The notes: a model not told the origin generated them from the letters alone. A stretch of DNA of 64,000 nucleotides from Deinococcus radiotolerans (GCF_014647435.1 NZ_BMPE01000008.1:1-64000), one strand, 5' to 3'. Positions 18,061 to 28,406 are shown, counted from the first letter of the stretch. Made by a program: numbers and translations.

Positions 18061-19842
18061 GTCCGCTGCGATCTGACCGTCCCCGGCGGCCCGCGCGGCG
18101 TACAGCAGCTGCTGGGCGCGTTCAAGCATGTCGTCCGGGTGGGCGCAGGCGGTGTCGGTGCACAGGCCGACGCTCAGGGTGACCTGCGGGTGGGGCAGGT
18201 GCGGGAAGCGCAGGGCGCCGGCACTGGCGCGCAGGCGGCTGCACAGGAGCAGCGCGCCGTCCGGGCTGGTCTGCGGGAGCAGCAGCGCGAGGCGGTGGTC
18301 ATCCAGGCGGGCCAGCACGTCCAGCTGGCGGACCTGTCGGCGCAGGTGGCCGCTGATCTCGCGCAGAACGTCGTCCGTGGCGGCGTGAGCGGTGGCGTCC
18401 GGCCGCAACGGGCCGAGGTCCAGCACCGCCACGGCGAGCGGCTGGTGCTGCCGCCGCGCGCACTCGAATTCCCCGTTCAGGCGCTGCTCCAGGAAGCGGC
18501 GGTTGAACAGGCCGGTCAGGGGGTCAAGGTTGGCCTGCTGCGCGAGCTGCTGCTGGCTGCGCAGGAGGTCCAGGGTCCAGGCGGGCGTGTCCGGGCCGCT
18601 CAGCGTGCCGGAGGCGAGGCTCAGCTGCTCGATTAGGTCACGTTGCGCGGCGGCCACCTGACGACTCCGCTCGGTTTCATGCTCGATGAGCCGCACGGCG
18701 CTGCGGCGCTCGGCCGCGGCGCGGCTGATGGCGACCGTGAGCCGCAGGTGCTCGCGCAGATGACGCAGCGCGCCGCTCAGGTCCCCGGTCTGCTCGTGCA
18801 GGTCGCTCAGGTGTTGGTGCGCTTCGCTGGCGATGCGGTCCGCGCTGATCCGCCCGGCAAGGTTCAGGGCGCGGCGCAGGGCGTCCCCGGCCTGCGCGTG
18901 GTCATGCAGGCGCAGCAGGGTCTCGCCGCGGCGCAGGTGCAGGCGCGCTTGCAGGTAGAAGTCCCCCATGCGGTTCACGAGCTCCAGCGCGCGGGCGTAG
19001 GCGCCCAGGGCGTCCGGCCACTGCCCGGACTGGTGGTGCATGTGGCCCAGCTCGGCGTGCACCTCGACCAAGTTGTCCAGGTCACTGGCTGCCTGGGCGA
19101 GCTCCCCGGCGCGGCTCAGGTGTTCCCGCGCCTGCGGGAACTGCCCCAGTCGGCTGTGCAGGATGCCCAGGTTCGTCAGGGCCACGATCTCGTTGTACGG
19201 GCTGCCGTGCACGCGCGCCAGGTGCAGCGCCTCGGTCTGGTACGACAGGGCCTCCTCATGCCGGTCCATGTCCATGGCGACGTTCCCGACATTGTTCGTC
19301 GCGGAGATCCGCACGACCGTGTTCCCCGCCCCGGTCGCCAGGCGCAGCGCCCGCAGGCTGTAGTTCATGGCGGCCGTGTGGTCCTCCAGGCGCTGGTAGA
19401 CCACGCCGAGGTTGTTCAGGCACGCGCTGAGGAACCAGTCGTTGCTGCGGCGCTCGAAGAGTGTCTGCGCGGCAAAATGCGCTTCAAGGGCCTGCGGCAG
19501 TTCACCCAGGTTCGAGCGGACGGTCCCCAGCCCCATCCAGCTGCGCGCCAGACCCAGCTCGTCCCCGGCCGCCTCGTGCAGCGTGATGGCGCGCTGCAGC
19601 GTGGCCCGCGCCGCATCGTAGTGACCGAGCCTGGACTGGCCCCGCCCGAGTTCCAGCGTGGCGCGGGCCAGGGCGCCCGGGTCGTTCAGGCGCCCGGCCA
19701 GGGCGGCCGCGTCACGTGCGCGGCGAACCGCGTCGGCCGGGTTCTTGTCCCACAGTTCCGCCGCGAGATCCAGCAGCACCCGCAGGCGCGTCTGACCGCG
19801 CGCGCCGCACAGGTGACGTTCCAGCTGCTCAACGGTGGACAT
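18046..19842 (-). CDS. TPR-repeat protein with degenerate GGDEF domain
   Basis: A 598-residue soluble protein. Residues about 20-400 form tandem tetratricopeptide repeats (for example ALARATLELGRGQSRLGHYDAARATLQRAI and ACLNNLGVVYQRLEDHTAAMNYSLRAL). A linker helix and a GGDEF-type domain follow, starting at ANLDPLTGLFNRRFLEQRL. The active-site motif reads RLDDHRLALLLP instead of RxGGDEFxxLLP, so it should not make cyclic-di-GMP; it may sense nucleotides or act by protein contacts. TAGACT (19848-19853) lies 5 nt before the ATG. It is divergent from an IclR regulator. Confidence 0.9.
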   Translation of the reverse strand: MSTVEQLERHLCGARGQTRLRVLLDLAAELWDKNPADAVRRARDAAALAGRLNDPGALARATLELGRGQSRLGHYDAARATLQRAITLHEAAGDELGLARSWMGLGTVRSNLGELPQALEAHFAAQTLFERRSNDWFLSACLNNLGVVYQRLEDHTAAMNYSLRALRLATGAGNTVVRISATNNVGNVAMDMDRHEEALSYQTEALHLARVHGSPYNEIVALTNLGILHSRLGQFPQAREHLSRAGELAQAASDLDNLVEVHAELGHMHHQSGQWPDALGAYARALELVNRMGDFYLQARLHLRRGETLLRLHDHAQAGDALRRALNLAGRISADRIASEAHQHLSDLHEQTGDLSGALRHLREHLRLTVAISRAAAERRSAVRLIEHETERSRQVAAAQRDLIEQLSLASGTLSGPDTPAWTLDLLRSQQQLAQQANLDPLTGLFNRRFLEQRLNGEFECARRQHQPLAVAVLDLGPLRPDATAHAATDDVLREISGHLRRQVRQLDVLARLDDHRLALLLPQTSPDGALLLCSRLRASAGALRFPHLPHPQVTLSVGLCTDTACAHPDDMLERAQQLLYAARAAGDGQIAADFTAP

Positions 19843-19847
19843 AGCGC

Positions 19848-19853
19848 AGTCTA
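19848..19853 (-). promoter_or_regulatory. Leaderless-type -10 box of the TPR/GGDEF gene
   Basis: TAGACT on the minus strand, 5 nt before the ATG at 19842. Confidence 0.6.
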
Positions 19854-19911
19854 GTGGCCACGTCCGCGCGCCGTCCTGCATGCCCGCACGGTGAAGTACG
19901 ATACCGGCAGG

Positions 19912-20721
19912 GTGAACACAGCGATTCAGTCAGCGGAACGGGGCGCGCACGGGACGGACGTGCCGACCCTGGAGCGCCCGCTGTACCTGCTGACGTTCTT
20001 CACGCCGCGCCAGCCGGAGTGGACGCTGGCGAAACTCGCGCGGGCCAGTGGCCTGCCCAAGGCCAGCTGCCTGCGCGCGCTGCGCGTCCTGGAGAAGTAC
20101 GAACTGCTGCGCCGCGACGGAGACGGGTACCGGCTGGGCAGCGGCTTCATTGCCATGAAAGCGCACGTGCAGGTGCACGCCCCGCCACTGAACGTCGCGC
20201 TGGCCCACATGGAACACCTGCGTGAGCAGACGGGCCTGGCCGTGGCGTGGGCCGTGCTGGACGGTCAGGACACCCTGTACACCGAGGTGCTGCCCACCCC
20301 TGGGGGCCCGCTGAGTCCTGGCGAGCGGCGGGACGTGCTGAGTGACGCGTCGGGGCGGCTGCTGCTGGCCTTCGGGACGCTGTCCCTGCGGGAGCGGCTG
20401 CTGGGGCAGGCGGGCGCAGGGCGCGCCACGCTGGACACGCTGGATCAGGTGACGCGCCGCGCGTGGCTGTCCCCACCGCGCCGCGAGGACGTGGCGAGCG
20501 GGTGGCCGCAGGTGGCCGCGCCGGTCTTCCGCGCCGGAGGCACGCTGGTCGCGGCGCTGAGCGTGTCCTGGCCGGACTGGCCCGAGTGGCCGCTCACGGC
20601 CGAGGCGCTGCGGGCCCTGTCGGACACGGCGCGCCGCGTGTCGCATGACATGGGCTACCTGCGCCCCTGGGCAGGTGACGCCGCGTTCTTCTTGGACGTC
20701 GCAACGAAATTACCGGACTGA
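19912..20721 (+). CDS. IclR family transcriptional regulator
   Basis: A protein of about 269 residues. The N-terminal winged helix-turn-helix reads ERPLYLLTFFTPRQPEWTLAKLARASGLPKASCLRALRVLEKYELLRRDGDGYRLG, and a C-terminal IclR effector domain follows, with the characteristic SDASGRLLLAF and AAPVFRAGGTLVAALSVSWP segments. Ligands of the family are small aromatic or carbon-source metabolites; the target here is unknown. Start choice is uncertain: the GTG at 19912 follows a TACGAT box (19897-19902) by 9 nt, while a GTG at 19891 would add seven residues. Confidence 0.92.
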   Translation: MNTAIQSAERGAHGTDVPTLERPLYLLTFFTPRQPEWTLAKLARASGLPKASCLRALRVLEKYELLRRDGDGYRLGSGFIAMKAHVQVHAPPLNVALAHMEHLREQTGLAVAWAVLDGQDTLYTEVLPTPGGPLSPGERRDVLSDASGRLLLAFGTLSLRERLLGQAGAGRATLDTLDQVTRRAWLSPPRREDVASGWPQVAAPVFRAGGTLVAALSVSWPDWPEWPLTAEALRALSDTARRVSHDMGYLRPWAGDAAFFLDVATKLPD

Positions 20722-20757
20722 GCACCGGGACGACCGTCGGAACTGGAAGCACGGAAC

Positions 20758-20790
20758 AGGGGGCCTGCGCCCTGGATTGGCAGGCCCCCT
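20758..20790. terminator. Hairpin between the IclR gene and the protease gene
   Basis: Eleven-base arms (20758-20768 with 20780-20790) form a perfect GC-rich stem between convergent genes. No long T run follows on either strand. Confidence 0.7.
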
Positions 20791-20813
20791 GACTCCGGCT
20801 GGAAACGTGTGGG

Positions 20814-22409
20814 TCAGCGGTTCTCGACGAGGGTGTACGCGCCGCTGCCGCTGTAGGCGTAGATCTGCCAGCGGTAGTAGCCGCTGGCGGCCACATAGGT
20901 GATGTTCTCGGTGCTGGTGCTGCCCTCGGCAGCGGCCACGTCCGCCCAGACGCTGCCGTTCCACTTCTGGAGGTACAGGTCGAAGTCAGTCCCGCTGGCG
21001 CCGGTCAGGGCGCCCTTCAGGGTGCCGCCCGCGTACTGGAAGTACCCGGAGGTTTTCGGCTCGTAGGCGCTGTACCCGGCGTTCACGCTGCCCTGGTAGG
21101 TGGTGCCGGGCGTGGGCGTCGGCGTGGGGGTGGTGCTGCCCGTGCCCACGTACAGGAGTTTGTCGGGGCTGCCATTCAGGTTGGTCAGCTTGCCGGTGGT
21201 GGCCGCGTTCAGCAGGGCGGTCTTGATCTGATCCGGGGTGTAGCTGGGATTGGCGGCCAGGACTAGGGCGGCGGCGCCCGCGACGTGCGGAGTGGCCATG
21301 CTCGTGCCGTTCCAGGTGGCGCTGCTGATCGCCGTGTCACTGGTGTTGACGGTACTGGTGATGCCCGTCCCGGGTGCAGAGATGTCCACGCACGTGCCGT
21401 AGTTGCTGCCCAGGGGGCTGCCGGAAGCGGTGTAACCCCAGTCGTTGGGGTCGGCGCGGCGGTCGGTCTTGGTGGTCGCGCCGACCGTGAACGCCCCGGC
21501 GGCGCTGGCCGGGGAGACGTTGCAGGCGTTCTGGTTCTCGTTTCCGGCCGCGATGGCCATGAACAGGCCTTTGCTGTTGGCGTTGGTCACGGCGTCATTC
21601 TCGGCCTGGTCCACGCCGCCGCCGAGGCTCAGGTTGGCGATGGCGGTGCCGCTGCCCTTGTTGTTCAGGGCCCAGTTGATCCCGGCGATGATGCCGCTGT
21701 TCGAGCCGCGTCCGTCGCAGCCCAGGACCTTCACGGCGATCAATTTCACGCCCTTGGCGACGCCGTAGGTGGTGCTGCCGACCGTGCCAGCCACGTGAGT
21801 GCCGTGTCCGCCGCAGTCGGTGTTGTTCCCGTCGCCGGTCTGGTTGCTGCCCCACACGGCGCGGCCCCCGAATTCCTGGTGGGTGACGCGGATGCCGGTG
21901 TCGATGATGTAGACCTTCACGCCGCTGGCGGTGGTGCTGTAGGTGTAGCTGCCGTCCAGGGGGAGGTTGCGCTGGTCGGTGCGGTCCAGGCCCCACACGG
22001 CGCCGGACTGGGTGGCGGTAGCGCGCGACATGCTGTCCTGCTGGATGTACTTGACGCGCGGGTCACCCTGGAGTTTCGCGACGTTCTGCGCGCTGAGCTT
22101 CGCGGCGAAGCCGTTCAGGGCCTGGTCGTAGACGTTCAGGACCGTCACGCCCTGTGGGTTGAGGCCGAGCGCCTGAATGAGGCCGCCGCCCTGACTGGCG
22201 AGGCTGCTGGCGGCGGCGCCGTTCATGACGACGATGTACTGGCCGGGAATGGCGTCTGGGTTGCTGGTGCCCAGCAGGGGCGCCTGGGTGTGGGTGCGGG
22301 CCGCGCCTTCGGTGGTGGGCAGGCCCGACTGTGGGGTGGCGGCCTGTTGACCGCAGGCGGCAAGGAGGCAGGTGAGGGTGATGGCGGCGAGGGTGGAGCG
22401 TGCGTGCAT
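20814..22409 (-). CDS. Subtilisin-like serine protease (S8, proteinase K/aqualysin type), predicted lipoprotein
   Basis: A 531-residue exported protease. The signal peptide ends in the lipobox LAAC. An I9-type propeptide follows (IPGQYIVVMNGAAAS...FAAKLSAQNVAKLQGDPRVKYIQQD). The catalytic triad is intact: Asp in YIIDTGIRVTH, His in GGHGTHVAGTV, Ser in NGTSMATPHVAGAAALV. A Thr-Pro linker leads to a C-terminal beta-rich domain of pre-peptidase (PPC) type. The ATG at 22409 is 6 nt after AGGAGG. The protein probably degrades extracellular protein. An AT-rich patch at about 22,510-22,560 may hold its promoter. Confidence 0.95.
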   Translation of the reverse strand: MHARSTLAAITLTCLLAACGQQAATPQSGLPTTEGAARTHTQAPLLGTSNPDAIPGQYIVVMNGAAASSLASQGGGLIQALGLNPQGVTVLNVYDQALNGFAAKLSAQNVAKLQGDPRVKYIQQDSMSRATATQSGAVWGLDRTDQRNLPLDGSYTYSTTASGVKVYIIDTGIRVTHQEFGGRAVWGSNQTGDGNNTDCGGHGTHVAGTVGSTTYGVAKGVKLIAVKVLGCDGRGSNSGIIAGINWALNNKGSGTAIANLSLGGGVDQAENDAVTNANSKGLFMAIAAGNENQNACNVSPASAAGAFTVGATTKTDRRADPNDWGYTASGSPLGSNYGTCVDISAPGTGITSTVNTSDTAISSATWNGTSMATPHVAGAAALVLAANPSYTPDQIKTALLNAATTGKLTNLNGSPDKLLYVGTGSTTPTPTPTPGTTYQGSVNAGYSAYEPKTSGYFQYAGGTLKGALTGASGTDFDLYLQKWNGSVWADVAAAEGSTSTENITYVAASGYYRWQIYAYSGSGAYTLVENR

Positions 22410-22734
22410 GCGGTTCCTCCTGGGCACCCCTGCGGTGTGCGCCATGGGGTGGCCTGCCCGGTGGGCGGCTGAGCTGACATTGAGCAGACCATTCAGTTCT
22501 AGTCGTTCCGTTGAGTGAACCGTTTTGGTTATCTATACAATTTGTTTACCACGGTATGGACCTTCATTTCCCTCGATCACCGTGACCCACCGGCCCGGAA
22601 CGCACAGTCACGCCGGAAGCTGCTTTCGCCAGACACCTGATGGCTACCGGCGCGCGCAGCCTCTGATCATCAGTCCCCTGCCCAAATGCTCTCCCAGACA
22701 CTCTCCTCCGCTCCACCCAGCCCCACAACAGACG

Positions 22735-22762
22735 AGGGAGGGAAGCAGCTGCTTCCCTCCCT
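22735..22762 (-). terminator. Perfect 28-bp palindrome downstream of the small basic protein gene
   Basis: Positions 22735-22748 are the exact reverse complement of 22749-22762. It lies between the small gene and the protease upstream region. The rest of 22,410-22,734 shows no gene. Confidence 0.65.
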
Positions 22763-22774
22763 GACCGCTGCGCC

Positions 22775-22990
22775 TCAGAACCAGCGGCGCCGACTGGACT
22801 TCCCGACTGCTTTCTGCGCGCCGCTGAGCAGCGAATCAATCAGCCGGTCACGTTTACGGGCGCGGGTGTACTTGCCACGTTTCTTCTGACCGTTGCGGGC
22901 CGCCACGATCAGCTCCAGCACGACGGGAGCAGCGGCCAGGATGAGGCCCATCTTGCCGGACTTACTGTTCTTGCGGGTGCGCGTCTTCAT
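22775..22990 (-). CDS. Small basic protein of unknown function (71 residues)
   Basis: A short, strongly basic protein with one central hydrophobic helix (MGLILAAAPVVLELIVAARNG) between Lys/Arg-rich ends (MKTRTRKNSKSGK and KKRGKYTRARKRDR). This suggests a small membrane-associated or nucleic-acid-binding protein. No family is recognised. The frame has normal codon bias, a G-rich stretch before the ATG and a hairpin just after it, which support a real gene. Confidence 0.7.
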   Translation of the reverse strand: MKTRTRKNSKSGKMGLILAAAPVVLELIVAARNGQKKRGKYTRARKRDRLIDSLLSGAQKAVGKSSRRRWF

Positions 22991-23206
22991 GCCCCCAGTA
23001 CGACATACGGGGCAGGAAAGTTGCTGAAGGCCAGCTCAGGTTCCTTCAGGTTCGGCTGCGGCCCGCCCGGAACCTCCGGCGGCACTCCGGGGGTCCGGAA
23101 TGACCTGAAGGCGGGTGCCCTCCTGCGTGGTCAGGCAGCCCGGCGTGACACGTCCACGAAATCGGGATGAGGTGGGGCGCGGCGGACGCCCGCGCGCGGG
23201 AGGCGC

Positions 23207-23212
23207 TAGGCT
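23207..23212 (+). promoter_or_regulatory. Leaderless-type -10 box of the M20 peptidase gene
   Basis: TAGGCT lies 5 nt before the ATG at 23218. Confidence 0.6.
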
Positions 23213-23217
23213 GGGGC

Positions 23218-24396
23218 ATGACCGCAACTGGTGACCGGGTGGAGGAACTTCGTGAGCAGCTCGTGGCGTGGCGGCGGCACCTGCACATGAACCCCGAGGT
23301 GGGCTTCGAGGAGCACGCGACCGCCGCGTACATCGAAGCGCAGCTGCGCGCCATGCCGGGCCTGAGCGTCTCGCGGCCCACCGCGACCAGCGTGCTGGCC
23401 GTCCTGAAGGGCGGGCAGCCGGGCCGGACGGTGCTGCTGCGCGCCGACATTGACGCGCTGCCCATCCACGAGGAGAACACCTTCGAGTTCGCCTCGCAGA
23501 AGCCCGGCGTGATGCACGCGTGCGGGCACGACGGGCACACCGCGATCCTGCTGGGCGTGGCGAAACTGCTCGCCGGGGACGCGGCGCGCGTGCCCGGCGA
23601 GATCCGCATGATCTTCCAGCACGCCGAGGAGATTGGGCCCGGCGGCGCAGAGGAACTGGTCATGAACACCCCGCTGATGGACGGCGTGGACGTCGTCACG
23701 GGCCTGCACCTGAACAGCCAGCTGCCCGCCGGGGTGGTGGCCGTGAAGCCCGGCGCGTTCATGGCGGCGCCCGACACGATCGAGCTGACCATTCGCGGTA
23801 GGGGCGGGCACGGCGCGCACCCCGAGGAGACCGTGGATCCCATTGCGGTGGGCGCGCAGGTCGTCACGAACCTCCAGCATGTCGTGAGCCGCATGGTGGC
23901 CGCGCAGGACGCGCTGGTGGTCAGCATCACGAAATTCTCGAGCGGCACCACGCACAACGTCATTCCCGACACGGCGGAACTGATGGGCACGGTCCGCACC
24001 TTCGACCCGGCGCTGCGCGAGCGGGCGCCGCAGCTGATTGAGCGGGTGGTCCGGGGCCTGTGCGACGCGCACGGCGCCACGTACGACCTGCGCTACGAGT
24101 TCGGGTACCGTCCGCTGATCAACACGGACTGGGTGGCCGCGCAGCTGAAAGCCGTGGCGCTGGACGAGGTGGGCGAGGACCGTTTCCGCGACGCGAAACC
24201 CACCATGGGCGGCGAGGATTTCAGCGCGTACCTGGAGAAGGCGCCCGGGGCGTACTTCAACGTCGGTTCGGGCAGCGATGAGGCCGACAGCCGCTGGCCG
24301 CACCACCACCCGCGCTTCACGATCGATGAGACCAGCCTGGAGACCGGCGTGCGGATGCTGAGCGCCGCCGCGCTGCGCCTCGCCCAGCCGGAGTAA
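23218..24396 (+). CDS. M20D family metallopeptidase / N-acyl-amino-acid amidohydrolase
   Basis: A 392-residue enzyme of the hippuricase/IAA-amino-acid-hydrolase-like M20D group. Metal ligands can be seen in HACGHDGHT and [14 protein letters not shown], the dimerisation-domain histidine in [15 protein letters not shown], and a late histidine in HHHPRF. It should release amino acids from N-acyl or aminobenzoyl conjugates. It is followed after 4 nt by sufU, so the two are likely co-transcribed. Confidence 0.93.
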   Translation: MTATGDRVEELREQLVAWRRHLHMNPEVGFEEHATAAYIEAQLRAMPGLSVSRPTATSVLAVLKGGQPGRTVLLRADIDALPIHEENTFEFASQKPGVMHACGHDGHTAILLGVAKLLAGDAARVPGEIRMIFQHAEEIGPGGAEELVMNTPLMDGVDVVTGLHLNSQLPAGVVAVKPGAFMAAPDTIELTIRGRGGHGAHPEETVDPIAVGAQVVTNLQHVVSRMVAAQDALVVSITKFSSGTTHNVIPDTAELMGTVRTFDPALRERAPQLIERVVRGLCDAHGATYDLRYEFGYRPLINTDWVAAQLKAVALDEVGEDRFRDAKPTMGGEDFSAYLEKAPGAYFNVGSGSDEADSRWPHHHPRFTIDETSLETGVRMLSAAALRLAQPE

Positions 24397-24400
24397 CGCC

Positions 24401-24823
24401 GTGCTGCTGCCCGAGGCGGTCGCCAAGCAGATCATCGCCGATCACCAGCGCCGACCGCGTCACATCGGGGCGCTGGACGGCGTGGATGGGGTCACGTTGG
24501 ACAACCCGGGCTGCGGGGATCAGGTGACCGTCTGGGCCGACGTGCGGGAGGGCCGACTGACCGGCCTGACCTTCACCGGGAAGGGCTGCGCGATCAGTCA
24601 GAGCAGCGCCAGCCTGATGACGGTCGCGCTGACCGGGAAGACCCTGGCAGAGACCCGCGCACTGGCCGGGCAGTTCCAGGCGATGATCCTAGGCGAGGCC
24701 GAGGGTCCAGCCGACCTGGGGGACCTGCTGGCCCTGGCGGGCGTCAGCCGCCTGCACGCGCGGCGCAAGTGCGCGCTGCTCGCGTGGCGGGCGTTGGAGC
24801 AGGCGCTGCCGCGCGCCGACTGA
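24401..24823 (+). CDS. sufU: SufU-like iron-sulfur cluster assembly / sulfur transfer protein
   Basis: A 140-residue U-type scaffold or sulfur acceptor. The three conserved cysteines and aspartate are at NPGCGD (Cys38, Asp40), [10 protein letters not shown] (Cys63) and RRKCALLAW (Cys124). Residues between the second and third cysteines include the insertion typical of SufU rather than IscU. It usually works with the cysteine desulfurase SufS, which is not in this window. The GTG start is 4 nt after the M20 gene stop. Confidence 0.9.
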   Translation: MLLPEAVAKQIIADHQRRPRHIGALDGVDGVTLDNPGCGDQVTVWADVREGRLTGLTFTGKGCAISQSSASLMTVALTGKTLAETRALAGQFQAMILGEAEGPADLGDLLALAGVSRLHARRKCALLAWRALEQALPRAD

Positions 24824-24838
24824 GGTTCGCCGCGGGGC

Positions 24839-27577
24839 TCAGGTCAGGTCGGGGGACGGGCCGAGGCTGGGCCGGGGCGTGACCACCCGGCAGAACACGT
24901 CCAGCAGGTCCGGATCGAACTGCGTGCCGCGCCCGCCCCTGAGTACGGTCAGCGCCGCCTCGTGACTCATGGCGCGCTTGTAGGGCCGCTCGCTGGTCAG
25001 GGCGTCGTACACGTCGCACAGCGCGAACAGCCGGGCCAGCAGGGGTGTCTGCGTGCCCGCCAGGGCGTCCGGGTACCCGCCGCCGTCCCAGCGTTCGTGG
25101 TGATGGCGCACCACCTGCTGCGCGTCCGGATCCAGGAAGGGAATGCGGGCGACCAGGGCCGCGCCCAGCGGCGCGTGCCGCTCGACTACGCGCCGCTCCT
25201 CGGGCGTCAGGGCGCCCGGCTTGAGCAGCACCGCGTCCGGAATGCACAGCTTGCCGATGTCGTGCAGCGCCGCGCCGCGGCGCAGGGCCGTGAGCTGCGC
25301 GTCACTCAGGTGCAGCGCCTCACCCATGCGCCGCGCGAGGTCCTGCACGCGCTGCGTGTGCCCCTGCGTCTCGAAATCCCGCGCCTCAAGGGCCACGCCC
25401 AGCATGTTCAGCGCGGCGTCCAGCGTGATCTCCAGGTCCGTGACGTGCGCGCGGCCCTCCATGACCCGCGCGCCTACGCTGGCCAGCATCTGCGCCAGCG
25501 CCTCATCCGGCGCGCGGAACGGCCGGTGCTCATCCCGCAGCAGGCACAGCGCCCCCAGCGGGTCCCCGGTGCGGGACAGCAGCGGCACGACCATCAGCGC
25601 GCGCCGGTCCGGGTGACTCGTGGCCGGCCGGTACGCGCCGCGCGCATTCAGGATGTCATCCACGCGGATGACCCTCCCGGACGACAGGGCCCGCCACGCC
25701 ATGCCCTCACCGCGCGCCAGGGTCGGCGCGGGCTCCTGCGGGTCCAGGAACACCCCGGCCTCCGCGGCGGGCACCAGCGCGTCCGTGTACGGGTCGTAGC
25801 GCAGCAGCAGCGTGTACGTGGTGCGCAGCAGGTCATGCGCGGTCTCGGCCAGGTGCGCGCCCAGCTGCTCATCCCCGGCGCGGCTCAGGTCACTGTGCAG
25901 GTGCGACAGCTGCTCCAGTTCCCGCCAGCGGTCCTGAAGTTGCAGCAGCGCCGCGATCTGCTGCGCGAACAGCTGCGCGTCCTGCATGACGCCCGGCAGG
26001 AACGCCTCCTCGCGCGTGTGCGAATCCAGGTTCAGGTGCGCGACCACCTCGCCGTCCAGCACCACCGGCACGCACAGGTTGCTGCGCAGCCGGTCCCGGT
26101 GCCCGGCGTCCCGCAGCAGCAGGCTGGCCCGGTCCCCGAGCACCTCGCCTTCCTCCACCCAGGCGCGCTGCATGGCGGTCATGTTCGCCACGCGCGGCCG
26201 GCCCTGCAACCACTCGGCCAGCGGACCGCCGTACCAGCGCAGTTGCACGGCCTCCGTGAACTCCAGGCCCAGCAGCTCCGGGTCGTAGCCGACCACCGCG
26301 CACATCCGGAAGCGGTTGCCCTCGCGGATGTTCAGGCTGGCGGCCTCCACGCCGTCCAGGGTGTCCACCGCGCTGCGCAGCACCAGCAGCCAGTCCGCGC
26401 CCGTCAGCGGGCGCCGCTGCGTCATGAGGCTCACGGTGGTCCGCTGCGCCTGCCACAGCGAGTGCCGCGGGCGGATCTCCGCCTGTGGGGCCGCAGGCGC
26501 GGGCGGACGCGGCGCGTTCGGGCTGAGGACCAGGCGGCTGCGGCCATTGGCTTTCGCCACGTACAGCGCCTCATCCGCCCGGTGGCGCAGCTCGCCCGGC
26601 TGCTCGCGCGGCAGGCGCGTGGCGAGCCCCGCCGAGAGGCTCAGGTTCGCCCACGGCACCTCCCCCCGGTCCGCGAGCCGCACCTGAATGCGCTCCACGA
26701 CAGCGCGCGCCTCGGTCTCGCTGCCCAGGTCCAGCAGCAGCGCGAACTCCTCCCCGCTCAGGCGGTACGCGCCGTCCGGCACCTCATCCCGCAGCACCTG
26801 CGCGATGTACTGCAGCGCCCGGTCCCCCACGGCCGCCCCGTGGTTCTCGTTCAGCAGGCGGAACTGATCCACGTCCAGCAGCACCAGCTGCTGCCCCGGC
26901 TCCAGCCGCGCCAGGTGCTCATCGAACGCCTGCCGGTTGCCCAGGGACGTCAGCTCGTCGCGCCGCGACTGCTGGCGCGCCTCGAACGTCAGGCGCAGCA
27001 GGCGCAGCCGCGTGTGCAGCACCACCAGCGCCGCCAGCGTCGCCAGGCCGTGCATCCCCAGCATGCCCAGGTACAGCCACCACGCGATGGGCCGCGCGCC
27101 CGGCACCACGAACACCGCCAGGCCCACTCCCAGGTACGGCACGAACAGCAGCGGCCACGCCAGCGGCTGCAACTGGGTCAGGCGCAGCCGCGAGCGCAGC
27201 ACACCCGCCAGCACCAGCACCGTCAGGGCGTTCGTGAGCGCCACCGCCCCACCCACCGGGGATTCCAGCAGGCGCCACGCCACCGGCGCCAGCGCCACCA
27301 GCGCCCCGGCCGCCACCCCGTACCGCATGGTGACCAGCGCCACCGGCACGTACCGCAGGTCCACCTTCAGGTCCCCCAGCGGCGCGCTGTACCACACCAG
27401 CAGCCCCGACGTGACGGCCGAAATCAGGATCCGGGCCGCGTGCAGCCACCACGCGCGACGCACCGGCCACTCACGATAGGAGAGGCTGAGCACGAACGTG
27501 CAGGTGAGCAGTAGGCAAAGATTCAGCAGCACAACGACCCCGACTGTCAACGAAGCGTAGCAGTCCCACCCTGACAC
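24839..27577 (-). CDS. Membrane protein with GGDEF, GAF and HD-GYP domains
   Basis: A 912-residue signalling protein. Residues 1-195 form about six hydrophobic helices resembling the 5TM-5TMR_LYT sensor. A GGDEF domain follows (DELTSLGNRQAFDEHL at 207-222) with an active-site SGEEF at 274-278, close to functional GGEEF. Two GAF-like regions occupy about 400-720. The C-terminal HD-GYP phosphodiesterase is complete, with HDIGKL, HHHERWDGGGYP and ALCDVYDALTSERPYK. The protein could both make and degrade cyclic-di-GMP. The GTG at 27577 is chosen; a TATGCT box at 27610-27615 is a likely -10. Confidence 0.93.
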   Translation of the reverse strand: MSGWDCYASLTVGVVVLLNLCLLLTCTFVLSLSYREWPVRRAWWLHAARILISAVTSGLLVWYSAPLGDLKVDLRYVPVALVTMRYGVAAGALVALAPVAWRLLESPVGGAVALTNALTVLVLAGVLRSRLRLTQLQPLAWPLLFVPYLGVGLAVFVVPGARPIAWWLYLGMLGMHGLATLAALVVLHTRLRLLRLTFEARQQSRRDELTSLGNRQAFDEHLARLEPGQQLVLLDVDQFRLLNENHGAAVGDRALQYIAQVLRDEVPDGAYRLSGEEFALLLDLGSETEARAVVERIQVRLADRGEVPWANLSLSAGLATRLPREQPGELRHRADEALYVAKANGRSRLVLSPNAPRPPAPAAPQAEIRPRHSLWQAQRTTVSLMTQRRPLTGADWLLVLRSAVDTLDGVEAASLNIREGNRFRMCAVVGYDPELLGLEFTEAVQLRWYGGPLAEWLQGRPRVANMTAMQRAWVEEGEVLGDRASLLLRDAGHRDRLRSNLCVPVVLDGEVVAHLNLDSHTREEAFLPGVMQDAQLFAQQIAALLQLQDRWRELEQLSHLHSDLSRAGDEQLGAHLAETAHDLLRTTYTLLLRYDPYTDALVPAAEAGVFLDPQEPAPTLARGEGMAWRALSSGRVIRVDDILNARGAYRPATSHPDRRALMVVPLLSRTGDPLGALCLLRDEHRPFRAPDEALAQMLASVGARVMEGRAHVTDLEITLDAALNMLGVALEARDFETQGHTQRVQDLARRMGEALHLSDAQLTALRRGAALHDIGKLCIPDAVLLKPGALTPEERRVVERHAPLGAALVARIPFLDPDAQQVVRHHHERWDGGGYPDALAGTQTPLLARLFALCDVYDALTSERPYKRAMSHEAALTVLRGGRGTQFDPDLLDVFCRVVTPRPSLGPSPDLT

Positions 27578-27609
27578 CGCTCACACAGGACTCTGGCGTG
27601 AACGCTCAC

Positions 27610-27615
27610 AGCATA
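27610..27615 (-). promoter_or_regulatory. -10 box of the GGDEF/HD-GYP gene
   Basis: TATGCT on the minus strand, 32 nt before the GTG start. The inverted repeat GTGAGCGTTCAC lies in the short leader. No -35 is clear. Confidence 0.4.
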
Positions 27616-27648
27616 AAAGCAGCGGGAGGGCCCGCGCGAGCCCCCCGC
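27614..27648 (-). terminator. Terminator of folE
   Basis: On the minus strand a GC stem (27640-27648 with 27622-27631, one bulge) is followed by TGCTTTTA. It separates folE from the next gene's promoter. Confidence 0.7.
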
Positions 27649-27664
27649 CCAGCACCGGGTGCGG

Positions 27665-28273
<609 letters not shown>

Positions 28274-28406
28274 CGTCCTCACTCCTTTCCCGGCCCGGCC
28301 CCTCAGGCCAGCCCAGCACGGCAATGCCGCGAGTCTAGGCGAACGCCCCTCGCGGCACTGTCAACTGCATCCCCGGCCCTCACCCGCAGGTAGCCGGGCC
28401 ATGAGA

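Noticed and set aside
23003..23060. TGA/TCA series before the M20 peptidase
   Set aside because: Spacing is 11 then 10 bp and the location is far from the -10 box; not the same pattern.
24962..27514. 850-codon open frame opposite the GGDEF/HD-GYP gene
   Set aside because: The real protein is on the minus strand with complete domains. The + frame is Arg/Gln/His-rich low-complexity shadow caused by high GC.
28282..28284. GTG start for folE at 28282
   Set aside because: It would sit directly on the AAGGAG ribosome-binding site. The TTG at 28273 has correct spacing and a normal FolE N-terminus.
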